DNA of 64,000 nucleotides from Zeus faber (taxonomy: Eukaryota > Chordata > Actinopteri > Zeiformes > Zeidae). Positions within the stretch are counted from its first letter, which is position 1. Each line of letters starts with the position of its first letter. Of this stretch, positions 32,640 through 45,900 are shown piece by piece. The DNA lies in the NCBI GenBank assembly GCA_960531495.1, contig OY482855.1:1054001-1118000 (forward strand). The letters are read 5' to 3'. The position numbers and the translations under genes were made by a program. The notes beneath the pieces were generated by a model. The model made no database searches, was not told the origin of the DNA, and was given only the letters and a program-made list of their open reading frames with translations.

Positions 32640-32762
32640 CAGAATAATAATTTATTACTTGTTAATTGTGATGAAAAATTTTAGCTCAAAATTGTATGCG
32701 AGCCATATACCGTCATCAAAAGAGCCGTAATTGGCTCGCGAGCCATAGGTTCCCGACCCCTG
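32640..32762 (-). mobile_element. hAT-like terminal sequence
   Basis: The minus strand starts CAGGGGTCGGGAACCTATGG followed by CTCGCGAGCCA, a typical hAT/Charlie-like inverted terminus at 32762. CTCTAGAT follows outside and could be an 8-base target duplication, but no matching copy was located. The interior between here and 32160 is not recognisably coding. Confidence 0.6.
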
Positions 32763-33569
32763 CTCTAGATTGATTCAATCTTTAAGCTTACTCAGATCTT
32801 CCCTGATCGGAACAATATCTCAGTGAGTCGTCACCTTCACTTTTCGGGAATCTTGTGTTGCCTTTGCTGGACCTGTCCAGACGACTCCTTGTTGGATATC
32901 TTACGGCCGGTCTCTGACTGCCGCTGGGCACACAACCTGGACATGAAGAGAGTCTCATCATCGTCGCCAGATTGTTGGATAAATTATCCTAGGTGGTCGG
33001 TGAGGTTAATCTGCCCGCTACAGGAAAACAAAACTGAGAGTATTAAAGATATTTATTCTGCAAAATAAAGAGAAAGATACCGTCATGCTTCAAAGCAGTG
33101 TTCTGATCAGTCTACCCCTATTACTGACGAAGAGGGCTTTATACCAAAGAGAGGTTGTGTGTCAGGTGTCATTTACAACTCTGATCCTCAGTCATATCCC
33201 TGGGTGTTCCCCCAAACAGTGATTTAACAGTCAAACTTCGGTCACAGACACAATCCTACTGTACCATAAAACAAACACACAACGCTCTTTTAAGTCCCTC
33301 TTGTCCTTATCCTTATCTCCACACAAGGTTAAGTAAAGGATGGAATGTGGTCTGGTTTTTCCAATACTACAACTGAAATGTTTTAGACAGTTTTTACACA
33401 CAGACACACACAGACAATTTTTTTGTCTCTTTATATTAACTCTGAGTGACTCATAAAAACCCATAGACAATGAGTTTTATAACTAAGTAACATACAAAAG
33501 GCTGTTGTCCTGTATAAAACATGTAAAACCTCATTCAAATAGTTGATCATGTGCATTTTTCTCTCACAG
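32763..33569. other. Unassigned sequence
   Basis: No coding segment, element end or RNA gene recognised. Confidence 0.5.
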
Positions 33570-33908
33570 CCTACATACGTGCAACTGCGGCTCTAGCGCA
33601 TGCCACTGTGATTGCACTGACGTTTCACCTTCTGGACTTGATAGACCTGCTGGCTAATTTAAGGGTCTTATTGGCCCGACTTAATGGCCTTGTTGGCCGA
33701 CTTGAAGGACCTGCTGGATGCGTTGCCAAGCCCGCTTTGCGCACTCAAAGTTGTACTGCCACTGCGGTCCAGGCCTTTTGCCTGTTCCTCCAAGCCTGGC
33801 TGTCTGTTTGGGCCCACGAGTTCTGTGGAGCCTCAGCCTTCCGAGGGGTCTGAGGGTTCCGTGGGCCCTGGGTGTTCTGACATCATTGCTCTCAGCAATG
33901 CCTTGAGG
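33570..33908 (+). other. Possible orphan exon, Leu-rich
   Basis: The segment has an acceptor-like tract ending CTCTCACAG at 33569 and a strong donor AG|GTGAGG at 33908/33909. One frame is open for about 93 codons with a Leu-rich, heptad-like start (LLDLIDLLANLRVLLARLNG) but ends before the donor. Another frame is open from 33684 through the donor. The GC content is above the surroundings. It may be an exon with a frameshift or degenerate GC-rich repeat; I do not recognise a protein. Confidence 0.25.
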
Positions 33909-36279
33909 TGAGGCCAATCTTTTTACTCTTAAGCCCTCACCACATGTAGCTGTACTTGGCTATACAGCGAGCTAAACACTCTTGCAATAAGTACCCAGAG
34001 ACAGGAGCGCACTTTTGGTATCGTTAATGAAAGCGGTGTAAAACTGTGGAACAGTAGAGAAATATGCAGATAAACGATCAATCTCTATGCAGATGTAGAT
34101 AACGTGTTAATACGTTGTCATAGCTCCCACATTGTATACATACAACAATAACATGAATTATCTCACAAATTGTGCTTTCTCAAGGGCAGTGAAGAGGCTG
34201 ATGGAAGAGATGTTAATCCGGGTCTGGGACATGATCAGATTGGCTGAGTGTGCCTTGATCTGTTTATGCCTGTTCTGATTTTACTATTATATTATTATAC
34301 TATCATCCAAATGTTATGATGTTGCAATACTGACTGCGCGGGGGGCGCACCGGGAGGCAGAACGACCGTGTTTTGGTTGCATCTAAATTTTTTAGTATGG
34401 CTTTTAAGTTGGTTTTTAACTGTATTTCTGTGTTTGTATTGGAACTGATTTTTTTAATCTGGCTTTTAAATCAGTTTTGAAACTGTATTTCTGTATCAGG
34501 ATTGGGTCTGAATTTTTGGGACACATCATCAGTAGTGGACCCCAGGACCATGGGGTGTTTGACCATTATCACTAGACACCCTCGCCTGAGGAAGGCCCTC
34601 CCGTGGTTGATCAAGCCTCGGAGTGTGTCCCATAGCCAATTGGAGTTCAATTTGGGTTATGCTCGATTGTGGGTAGGCAAAGAGTTTTGCTAAGCATTAA
34701 TTTAGAATGATTTATGTTAAGAGTTTTGCTGAACATTAATTTTGAATGACCAATTTACTAATGCTTCATGCAATTATGCCATGTCAAGGTTGGTATGGTA
34801 AATTATAAAAAAAAAATAAAAGGTTACGTTTAATAGGTAAGTATTTAGAGGTGTCTTGTGTTCCTACTTTGTGTCAGGGTCTTCTGTAGGTTCAGAATGA
34901 AGTTAGCTCCTCGGCACATCTGAATTTATGGGGCATAGCTCCACCCATTTTTTGGAATAAACTCCTTTTATTTTCTTTGTTTTCTTCCAATAAAAATCCT
35001 AATTGGTTTTAACCAATTGGGGATGGGGGGATGGGTTTTAACCAACTTCATCTTTCATTTTCATAAACGTCCTTTACTTACTCAACTTACTACGCCGGAT
35101 CGAGCTGTACACTCTACCTTCATCCACTCCCTCATTTTCATGAGGGAAAGGAGGATAGAAGAGAGAAGATAGAAGATAACGTATTGTCAGACGATTTAAA
35201 ATGCTGAAAAGACGGTTAGGTTAAAAGCTTGTATGTGCGCCCCACACTGTGTTGGTGTGGGGCGTGGTTGTGTGTTTGGGCGCCGCGCCCCTGCATCGAT
35301 CTGGTCGCGATTCGCCTATCTCTCCCAGTGCCAAAACTTATATTCACAAATACACCACACAATAGGCCTAGGGCTTGCGGGATGGGTGGGGTGCAAGCTA
35401 TATAGGTGGGGATGCAGCGGGCAGCTGCCATCTTGCCTGTCACGCTCCTGCCCCAGCGTGCTTCTCGTCCGTTACGAAATGTTAATCCGACTCATATTGG
35501 CTTAGAATGCATACACTCGCACACGAATCCTACTCCAAGCAACACTCCACCAGACCAGGGTCTGCGGGGCAGGAGGGGTGTGAGTGATTCAGGGTCGACT
35601 TGCCTGAAGGACTTGCATCCCCAACCCCGCAATTTTGACTGCAATAGGCAACAGTACACATTTAGCACTGGGGTTTTCCGGGATGGACAGACAGGCGGTC
35701 CTATCACACACACACACACATGCACACACCACCACACCTTCTTTGAATGCACCCCAGCAGCCTTCTGGTTGCATTACTCTCCTTTTCTCCCTCATTTACT
35801 GCCATAACTATGACAGGAAGAGGCCAGGTGACCATTTGTCATTCCAGTTTTCCTGGACCTAATCAACTGTTTTTCATTACATGTTGTCGTCCAATGTTAA
35901 TTTTTTTGTGTAAATGTTTTCAGGTTCTATGTTTAATTGTCTCACCGGCCATGATTCTCTCCCTCTTGGGGTAGTGATCAGTTGTTTATAGACCCAAACA
36001 TGATAAATAGTTTTCCAAAGAGGGGGGTTGGTGGTGGTTCTCTTTGACCAAAAACTGTGCTCTTGTCATCCTACAGGTCATCCACTGGACAGAATTATTG
36101 CAGCAGTTCTTGATGATTTAAGAATTAATAAAGTGTTGCATTGCAGGTGGGGAACTTGAGCTACACTTGCGGACTAACTCTGTCCTAGATGCAATGGCAT
36201 GCAAATACTCTTTGTTGTATGCCCAGCATGCTGACAGGATGGGTTGAAAATAAATAAATAAAAAATAAAATCTCCACGA
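33909..36279. other. Unassigned sequence, with a short CA repeat
   Basis: A CA microsatellite lies at about 35705-35720. A short exon-like segment after GCATTGCAG at about 36147 reads GELELHLRTNSVLDAMACKY and ends with a stop and AATAAA-rich sequence near 36250-36270. It might be a terminal exon, but nothing else supports it. No other feature seen. Confidence 0.4.
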
Positions 36280-39200
36280 ATTACTCTGTGTGGCAGGATC
36301 AGACAAAAGGTCAAACATGTATTTGTCGAGTTAAAAAACGCATTTTCAGCCCATTTAAACGTCGAAAAGGCGGATCGGTTAAACGCTACAGTCATTACTC
36401 TGTGTGACAGTGTCAGGCAGTTTAAATACTATGATGAACTAGTATGTGCTGCTAAAGTGTTGTTTGTCAAACAGTTGTAGGTCCTTCTAACATTTATTTT
36501 TCGAGTAATGATTATTTTTATCAACGTCTGCACATGTGGGAAAAAACGCATTTTCAGCCGATTTAAACGCCGAAAAGGCGGATCGGTTAAACGCTACAGT
36601 CATTACTCTGTGCGACAGTGTCAGACAGTTTAAATACTATGATGAACTAGTATGTGCTGCTAAAGTGTTGTCTGTCAACGAGTTTTAGGCTCATATAAAA
36701 TGTATTTTTCGAGTTATGAGTATTTTCAGAATTTTGGACGGTTTGCTGCCTTGCTGAATTAGAGAAACACCGAACCAATGTCTCTTTATAGGTGAATGAT
36801 TCAGAATGCTGCAGTACACCATATAATTTTAATTAATATGAGGAACAATTATGTGCTTAAGTCTTTCTCAAAGACAGTTTAAATACAATGATAAACTAGT
36901 ATGTGCTGCTAAAGTGTTGTTTGTCAACCAGTTTTAGGCCCATATAAAATGTATTTCTCGAGTTATGATCATTTTCATCAAAGTCTACACATGTGGGAAA
37001 AAACGCATTTTCAGCCGATTTAAACGTCGATTTGGCGGAACGGTTAAACGCTTCAGTCATTACTCTATGTGACAGTGTCAGACAGTTTAAATACAATGAT
37101 AAACTAGTATGTGCTGCTAAAGTGTTGTTTGTCAACCAGTTTTAGGCCCATATAAAATGTATTTTTCGAGTTATGATCATTTTCAGAACTTTGGATCGTT
37201 TGCTGTCTAGCTGAATTAGAGAAACACCGAACCATTGTCTCTTTGTAGGCGCATGATTTAGAATGCTGCAGTACACCATATAACTTTAATGAATATGAGG
37301 AACTATTATGTGCTTCTTATGTCTTTCTCAAAGACAGTTTAAATACAATGATAAACTAGTATGTGCTGCTAAAGTCTTGTTTGTCAACCAGTTTTAGGCC
37401 CATATAAAATGTATTTTTCGAGTTCTGATAATTTTCATCAAAGTCTACACATGTGGGAAAAAACGCATTTTCAGTCGATTTAAACGTCGAAAAGGCGAAT
37501 CGGTTAAACGCTTAAGTCATTACTCCATGTGACAGTGTCAGACAGTTTAAATACAATGATGAACTAGTATGTGCTGCTAAAGTGTTGTTTGTCAACCAGT
37601 TTTAGGCCCATATAAAATGTATTTTTCGAGTTATGATCATTTTCAGAAATTTGGACGATTTGCTGTCTAGCTGAATTTGAGAAACACTGAACCATTGCCT
37701 CTTTGTAGGTGCATGATTTAGAATGCTGCAGTACACCATATAACTTTAATTAATATGAGGAACAATTATGTGCTTCTTATGTCTTTCGCAAAGACAGTTT
37801 AAATACAATGATAAACTAGTATGTGCTGCTAAAGTGTTGTTTGTCAACCAGTTTTAGGCCCATATAAAATGTATTTTTCGAGTTATGATAATTTTCATCA
37901 AAGTCTACACATGTGGGAAAAAACGCATTTTCAGCCGATTTAAACGTCGAAAAGGCGGATCGGTTAAACGCTTCAGCCATTACTCTGTGACAGTGTCAGA
38001 CAGTTTAAATACAATGATAAACTAGTATGTGCTACTAAAGTCTTGTTTGTCAACCAGTTTTAGGCCCATATAAAATTTATTTTTCGAGTTCTGATAATTT
38101 TCATCAAAGTCTACACGTGGGAAAAAACGCATTTTCAGCCGATTTTAACGTCGATTTGGCAGAACGGTTAAACGCTTCAGTCATTACTCTATGTGACAGT
38201 GTCAGACAGTTTAAATACAATGATAAACTAGTATGTGCTGCTAAAGTCTTGTTTGTCAACCAGTTTTAGGCCCATATAAAATGTATTTTTCGAGTTCTGA
38301 TAATTTTCATCAAAGTCTACACATGTGGGAAAAAACGCATTTTCAGTCGATTGAAACGTCGAAAAGGCGAATCGGTTAAACGCTTCAGTCATTACTCCAT
38401 GTGACAGTGTCAGACAGTTTAAATACAATGATGAACTAGTATGTGCTGCTAAAGTGTTGTTTGACAACCAGTTTTAGGTCCATATAAAATGTATTTTTCG
38501 AGTTCTGATAATTTTCATCAAAGTCTACACATGTGGGAAAAAATGCATTTTAAGCCGATTTTAACGTCGATTTGGTGGAACGGTTAAACGCTTCAGTCAT
38601 TACTCTATGTGACAGTGTCAGACAGTTTAAATACAATGATCAACTAGTATGTGCTGCTAAAGTGTTGTTTGTCAAACAGTTTTAGACCCATATAAAATGT
38701 ATTTTTCGAGTTCTGATAATTTTCATCAAAGTCTACACGTGGGAAAAAACGCATTTTCAGCCGATTTTAACGTCGATTTGGCGGAACGGTTAAACGCTTC
38801 AGTCATTACTCTATGTGACAGTGTCAGACAGTTTAAATACAATGATAAACTAGTATGTGCTGCTAAAGTGTTGTTTGTCAAACAGTTTTAGGTCCATATA
38901 AAATGTATTTTTCGAGTTATGATCATTTTCAGAACTTTGGACGATTTGCTGTCTAGCTGAATTAGAGAAACACCGAACAATTGTCTCTTTGTAGGTGCAT
39001 GATTTTGAATGCTGCAGTACACCATATAACTTTAATTAATATGAGGAACAATTATGTGCTTCTTAAGTCTTTCTCAAAGACAGTTTAAATACAATGATAA
39101 ACTAGTATGTGCAGCTAAAGTCTTGTTTGTCAACCAGTTTTAGGCCCATATAAAGTGTATTTTTCGAGTTATGATAATTTTCATCAATGTCTACACGTGG

Positions 39201-42200
39201 GAAAAAACGCATTTTCAGCCGATTTAAACGTCGAAAAGGCGAATCGGTTGAACGCTTCAGTCATTACTCTATGTGACAGTGTCAGAAAGTGTAAATACAA
39301 TGATAAACTAGTATGTGCTGCTAATGTGTTGTTTGCCAACCAGTTTTAGGCCCATATAAAATGTATTTTTCGAGTTATGATCATTTTCCGAACTTTGGAC
39401 CGTTTGCTGTCGAGCTGAATTAGAGAAACACCGAACCATTGTCTCTTTGTAGGTGAATGATTCAGAATGCTGCAGTACACCATATAACTTTAATTAATAT
39501 GAGGAACGATTATTTTGCTTCTTAAGTCTTTCTCAAAGACAGTTTAAATACAATGATAAACTAGTATGTGCAGCTAACGTCTTGTTTGTCAACCAGTTTT
39601 AGGCCCATATAAAATGTATTTTTCGAGTTCTGATAATTTTCATCAATGTCTACACGTGGGAAAAAACGCATTTTCAGTCGATTTAAACGTCGATTTGGCG
39701 GAACGGTTAAACGCTTCAGTCATTACTCTATGTGACAGTGTCAGTCAGTTTAAATACAATGATAAACTAGTATGTGCTGCTAAAGTCTTGTTTGTCAACC
39801 AGTTTTAGGCCCAAATAAAATGTATTTTTCGAGTTCTGATAATTTTCATCAAAGTCTACACGTGAGAAAAAACGCATTTTCAGCCGATTTTAACGTCGAA
39901 AAGGCGAGTCGGTTGAACGCTTCAGTCATTACTCTATGTGACAGTGTCAGAAAGTGTAAATACAATGATAAACTAGTATGTGCTGCTAATGTGTTGTTTG
40001 CCAACCAGTTTTAGGCCCATATAAAATGTATTTTTCGAGTTATGATCATTTTCCGAACTTTGGACGATTTGCTGTGTGTTATTTGTCAACCAGTTTTAGG
40101 CCCATATAAAATGTATTTTTCGAGTTATGATCATTTTCAGAACTTTGGACGATTTGCTGTCTACCTGAATTAGAGAAACACCGAACAATTGTCTCTTTGT
40201 AGGTGCATGATTCAGTATACTGCAATACAGCATAGAAATTTAATTAATATGATGAACTATTATGTGCTTCTTAAGTGTTTCTCACAGAGTTCTAGGCCCA
40301 TCTAACATGTATTTGTGGAGTTATGATCATTTTCAGAACTTTGGACGTTTTGCTGTCGAGCTGAATTAGAGAAACACCGAACCATTGTCTCTTTGTAGGT
40401 GAATGATTCAGAATGCTGCAGTACACCATATAACTTTAATTAATATGAGGAACAATTATTTTGCTTCTTAAGTCTTTCTCAAAGACAGTTTAAATACAAT
40501 GATAAACTAGTATGTGCTGCTAAAGTGTTGTTTGTCAACCAGTTTTAGGCCCATATAAAATGTATTTCTCGAGTTCTGATAATTTTCATCAAAGTCTACA
40601 CATGTGGGAAAAAATGCATTTTCAGCCGATTTTAACGTCGATTTGGTGGAACGGTTAAACGCTTCAGTCATTACTCTATGTGACAGTGTCAGACAGTTTA
40701 AATACAATGGTCAACTAGTATGTGCTGCTAAAGTGTTGTTTGTCAAACAGTTTTAGGCCCATATAAAATGTATTTTTCGAGTTCTGATAATTTTCATCAA
40801 AGTCTACACGTGGGAAAAAACGCATTTTCAGCCGATTTTAACGTCGATTTGGCGGAACGGTTAAACGCTTCAGTCATTACTCTATGTGACAGTGTCAGAC
40901 AGTTTTAATACAATGATAAACTAGTATGTGCTGCTAAAGTCTTGTTTGTCAACCAGTTATAGGCCCATATAAAATGTATTTTTCGAGTTCTGATAACTTT
41001 CATCAAAGTCTACACGTGAGAAAAAACGCATTTTCAGTCGATTTAAACGTCGATTTGGCGGAACGGTTAAACACTTCAGTCATTACTCTATGTGACAGTG
41101 TCAGACAGTTTAAATACAATGATAAACTAGTATGTGCTGCTAAAGTCTTGTTTGTCAACCAGTTTTAGGCCCAAATAAAATGTATTTTTCGAGTTCTGAT
41201 AATTTTCATCAAAGTCTACACGTGAGAAAAAACGCATTTTCAGCCGATTTAAACTTCGAAAAGGCGAATCGGTTGAACGCTTCAGTCATTACTCTATGTG
41301 ACAGTATCAGACAGTTTAAATACAATGAATAACTAGTATGTGCTGCTAAAGTGTTGTATGTCAAACAGTTTTAGGCCCATTTAAAATGTATTTGTTGAGT
41401 TATGATCATTTTCATCATAGTGTGCACATGTGGGAAAAAACGCATTTTCAGCCGATTTAAACGTCGAAAAGGCGTATTGGTTAAACACTTCAGTCAGTAC
41501 TCTGTGTGACAGTGTCAGACAGTTTAAATACAATGGTGAACTAGTATATGCTGCTAAAGTGTTGTTTGTCAAACAGTTTTAGGCCCATACAACATGTATT
41601 TGTCGAGGTATGAGCATTTTCAGAACATTGGACGGTTTGCTGTCTAGCTGATTTAGAGAAACACCGAACCATTGTCTCTTCAGAGGTGAATGATTCAGAA
41701 TGCTGCAGTACAGCATTGAAATTTAATTAATATGATGAACTATTATGTCCTTCTTAAGTGTTTCTCACAGAATTCTAGGCCCATCTAACATGTATTTGTG
41801 GAGTTATGATCATTTTCATCATAGTGTGCACATGTGGGAAAAAATGCATTTTCAGCCGATTTAAACGTCGAAAAGGAGAATTGGTCAAAAGCTTTAGTCA
41901 TTACTTTGAGTGACAGAGTCAGACAGTTTAAATACAATGGTGAACTAGTATATGCTGCTAAAGTGTTGTTTGTCAAACAGTTTTAGGCCCATGTAAAATG
42001 TATTTGTCGAGTTATGATCATTTTCATCATAGTGTGCACATGTGGGAAAAAATGCATTTTCAGCCGATTTAAACGTCGAAAAGGAGAATTGGTCAAAAGC
42101 TTTAGTCATTACTTTGAGTGACAGAGTCAGACAGTTTAAATACAATGAATAACTAGTATGTGCTGCTAAAGTGTTGTATGTCAAACAGTTTTAGGCCCAT

Positions 42201-42605
42201 TTAAAATGTATTTGTTGAGTTATGATCATTTTCATCATAGTGTGCACATGTGGGAAAATACGCATTTTCAGCCGATTTAAACGTCGAAAAGGCGAATTGG
42301 TTAAACGCTTCAGTCATTACTCTGTGTGACAGTGACAGACAGTTTAAATACAATGATGAACTAGTATATGCTGCTAAAGTGTTGTTTGTCAAACAGTTTT
42401 AGGCCCATAGAAAATGTATTTGTCGAGTTATGATCATTTTCATCATAGTGTGCACATGTGGGAAAAAACGCATTTTCAGCCGATTTAAACGTCGAAACGG
42501 CGAATTGGTTAAACGCTTCAGTCATTACTCTGTGTGACAGTGTCAGACAGTTTAAATACAATGAATAACTAGTATGTGCGGCTAAAGTGTTGTTTGTCAA
42601 CCAGT
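36280..42605. repeat. Satellite array, block 1 (A and A/B chimeric monomers)
   Basis: Tandem monomers share TGTATTT.TCGAGTTATGAT at the start and CAGTTTTAGGCCCAT at the end. The A class (about 206 bp) contains CGCATTTTCAGCCGATTTAA and GACAGTGTCAGACAGTTTAA. The other class in this block starts with B sequence (GCTGTCTAGCTGAATTAGAG) but ends with the A tail, about 253 bp. A plus chimera gives a composite of about 459 bp in 38697-39613. Pure B monomers appear near 41590-41790. The left edge is gradual. The 60-80-codon open frames repeated on both strands are a by-product of the monomer sequence. Confidence 0.95.
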
Positions 42606-42809
42606 GCGCATGCGCGACTGGCATCCGACAGCACCAGGAAGTGGAACACCGCGGGTGGAACACGGAAGGGAGTTTTTTCCGGACTCCAGAACGTCTTTAC
42701 GGAATCTTTTTCATTTTTATGTGACTGATCCTCCAGCAGTGGTTGTTTTCAGTGCGTGGGGGGTCCCCCCCCCCACACACCCCAACCACCCTTTTTCTTG
42801 GGGTGTGCG

Positions 42810-42967
42810 ATGACCGATCACATTGAAACAAACTCTGCGACCGGGAAAATGGATCACGTACGGCTGAATGAAGAAGCAAACGCACCAAAAGGTGGCGGCG
42901 AAGCAGACAGAAGCTATGGAAAAGAGCTTACAGTCTGTGTGGACCTGCAAGGGGAGGAAAGTATTAC
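42810..42967 (+). pseudogene. Tx1-type LINE copy 1 ORF1, 5' part
   Basis: Starts at ATG 42810 (MTDHIETNSATGKMDHVRLN) and runs 52 codons to the point where the L2-type LINE enters. It corresponds to residues 1-52 of ORF1 in copy 2, with two visible substitutions (Ala for Val in NAPKG/NVPKG, and Asp for Glu in CVDLQ/CVELQ). The 3' part resumes at 46493. Confidence 0.85.
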
Positions 42968-45900
42968 AAGATTCAAGATTCAAGATTCAAGATTTTTTAT
43001 TTGTCACATACATATACATACTTCCATACATATATGCAGTGAAATGTAATGCATGTGATAGCACACAATAAGTCCTAGGAAAAAGTACAAAAATAAAATA
43101 AAATAAAAAGTAGAAAATTCCTTTCTAATAGACCGACTAACTGACTCCTAAAACGTAATACAGTAAGTGGAATACTTATAGAATAAGATAAAAAATATAT
43201 AGAATAAAATACAATAAAAAATAAATTGAAATAAAATGGAATAGGTTGAAGGAATATGGGTATGTATATACAGATATGTGCATTTAAAGTGGCATGTGAA
43301 TTAAAGTGGCATGTGAATGTGAATAGTGTGAGGTAGTGTTTGGGATAATACAGCACAGTATACAACAGTACGGCGCAGCAATACGGCATCACGAACAACC
43401 CTGAACAGTGATACAGTATGCGGTACAGTATGCTTCATACAGTACAGTAGGTAGTGGAGCCTAGTGCATGGCTCAGTTAGGACCCCTGGTGAGGTCAGCG
43501 TTGACAGTTCTGATGGCTTGAGGGAAGAAACTCCGTCTGAGTCTCTCTGTTCTCGCTGCGTGACTGCGGAGGCGCTTGCCTGACCGCAGCAGCTGAAACA
43601 GTCCGTTGTTGGGGTGATGAGGATCCTTCATGATCCTACGGGCTCTGCTACTACACCTCCTGGTGTATAACTCCTGCAAGGGGGGGAGGGTAGTTCCAGT
43701 GGTACGTTCAGCTGAACGCACCACCCTCTGCAGGGCCCGCCTGTCCTGGGCAGTACAGTTCCCAAACCAGGCAGTGATGTTGCCTGTCAGGATGCTCTCC
43801 ACTGCTCCAGAGTAGGACTTGAGGATCCTCACCGAGACCCGGAATTTCCTCAGCTGCCTGAGGTGGTAGAGACGCTGCCTCGCCTTTCTCACCAGAGTGT
43901 CTGTATGAACAGTCCATGTTAAGTCCTCTGTGATGTGGACTCCCAGATATCTGAAGCTGCTCACCCTATCGACAGAAGTCCCATTAATCCACAAGGGCGC
44001 GTGCGTCCTCGATTGTGATCCACGCCTAAAGTCCACAATCAGCTCCTTGGTTTTGCTGACGTTCAGGTGGAGGCTGTTGTCCTGGCACCAGAGTGACAGG
44101 TCAGCCACCTCCTCGCGGTAGGCCTTCTCATCACAGTCGGTGATCAGGCCCACGACCACGGTGTCGTCAGCAAACTTGATGATGGTGTTGGAGCTGGACC
44201 TGGCCACACAGTCATGTGTGTACAGGGAGTACAGTAGGGGGCTGAGGACGCAGCCCTGGGGGGATCCTGTATTCAGGGTGAGGGAGCTTGACATGTACTT
44301 CCCCACCTTGACCACCTGGGGGCGGCCTGTGAGGAAGTCCAGGATCCAGGTGCACAGCGGAGCATTCAATCCTAGCTCCAACAACTTGACAGCCAGTCTG
44401 GTGGGGACTATGGTGTTGAAAGCTGAACTATAATCAATGAACAGCATTCTCACATAGGCCCCCTTCTGGCCATCCAGGTGCGTGAGCGTGGTGTGCAGTA
44501 CCTGGGAGACCGCGTCATCCGTGGATCTGTTCTGCCGGTACGCGAACTGCAACGGGTCCAAGGTGCGGGGGAGGGAGGCGCAGATGTAATCCTTAATCAG
44601 CCTCTCGAAACACTTCATGACCACCGAGGTGAGGGCCACCGGACGGTAGTCATTCAGGCAGGTTGGAGAGGCGATCTTCGGGACAGGAACGACGGTGGAC
44701 CTCTTGAAACAGGACGGGACCACTGATTCAGCCAGGGAGATGTTGAATATTGTGGTGACCACGGGAGCTAGCTGGTTAGCACAGGTCTTCAGTACTCGTC
44801 CAGATATGCCATCTGGACCCGCAGCTTTCCTGGTGTTGACACGCATCAGAGCCCTCCTGACCTCGTGCACGGACACTGAGAGTGCGCGCTCGTCCCCAGC
44901 GGTGTAACTCCAATTAGCCGGCGAGCTAGCGGTGCTGCTGCCAGACTCGAACCGCGCATAAAAGGAGTTCAGTTGGTTGGCCAGGGAGGCGTCCACACTC
45001 GTGGCTGGGGAGGAGCTGCTCTTGTAGTTTGTTATTGTTCGCAGCCCCTCCCACAAGCGTCTTGTGTCCCCCCGCTCCATCTGCAGCTCCACGGTGTCTC
45101 TGTACGTCCGTTTGGCGTCCCTCACCGCCCTCCGCAGATTGTACGACGCCGCTTTGTAATTGTCCATGTTGCCAGATACAAGTCCGTCGTTGTAAGCGGC
45201 CGTGCGCGCATTCAGAGCGCAGCGGATGGATTTATCAACCCATGGTTTCTGGTTTGGAAATATCCGAACTTTCACCGTGGGAACGATTTCATCCGCGAGC
45301 GTAGCCACAAAACTCACTACAACCTCCGTAAACTCGCTGACGTCACTTGAGCTCGCTTGGAACACGTCCCAGTCTACGTCAGTCAGAGCGTCCTGAAGCG
45401 CAGCCTCTGATTGGTCCGTCCACCGCTTCACTTCCCTCGTCATCACCAGATCCCGCGCGATCAGAGGCCTGTAAACAGGAAGCAGCGAGATCGCGGCGTG
45501 ATCTGATTTCCCGAAAGCAGGAAGCGACACGGGCTTGTATCCGTTCTTGTAAGGAGTGTAACAATGGTCCAGAGTTCTGTCTCCCCTGGTGGCACACGTG
45601 ATGTGTTGGTGGAAATTCGGCAGAACTTTTTTCAGGTTGGCCCTGTTAAAGTCCCCAGTCACCACCACAGCCGCGTCGGGATGTCTGTTCTGAAATCCGC
45701 ACAACACATCGTGCAGAACCGACAGAGCTGCGTCGGTGTCCGCTTGCGGTGGGATATAAACGGCTGTAATGATGACCGTGCTGAATTCCCGGGGGAGATA
45801 AAATGGACGGCATAGTATGGTCAGCTGTTCCAGGTTCGGCGAGCAGGAGTGGGAGAGGAATTTGGTGTTGTTGGCGTTACACCAGCGGTTGTTTACCATT

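Noticed and set aside
34501..34560. Segment reading EFLGHIIS, like the Gypsy RT FLGH motif
   Set aside because: Similarity ends after about ten codons and no neighbouring RT motif is found; too short to support.
36280..42605. Direct repeats of regular spacing considered as a CRISPR array
   Set aside because: Repeats are whole satellite monomers of about 200 bp in a eukaryotic context with no unique spacers.
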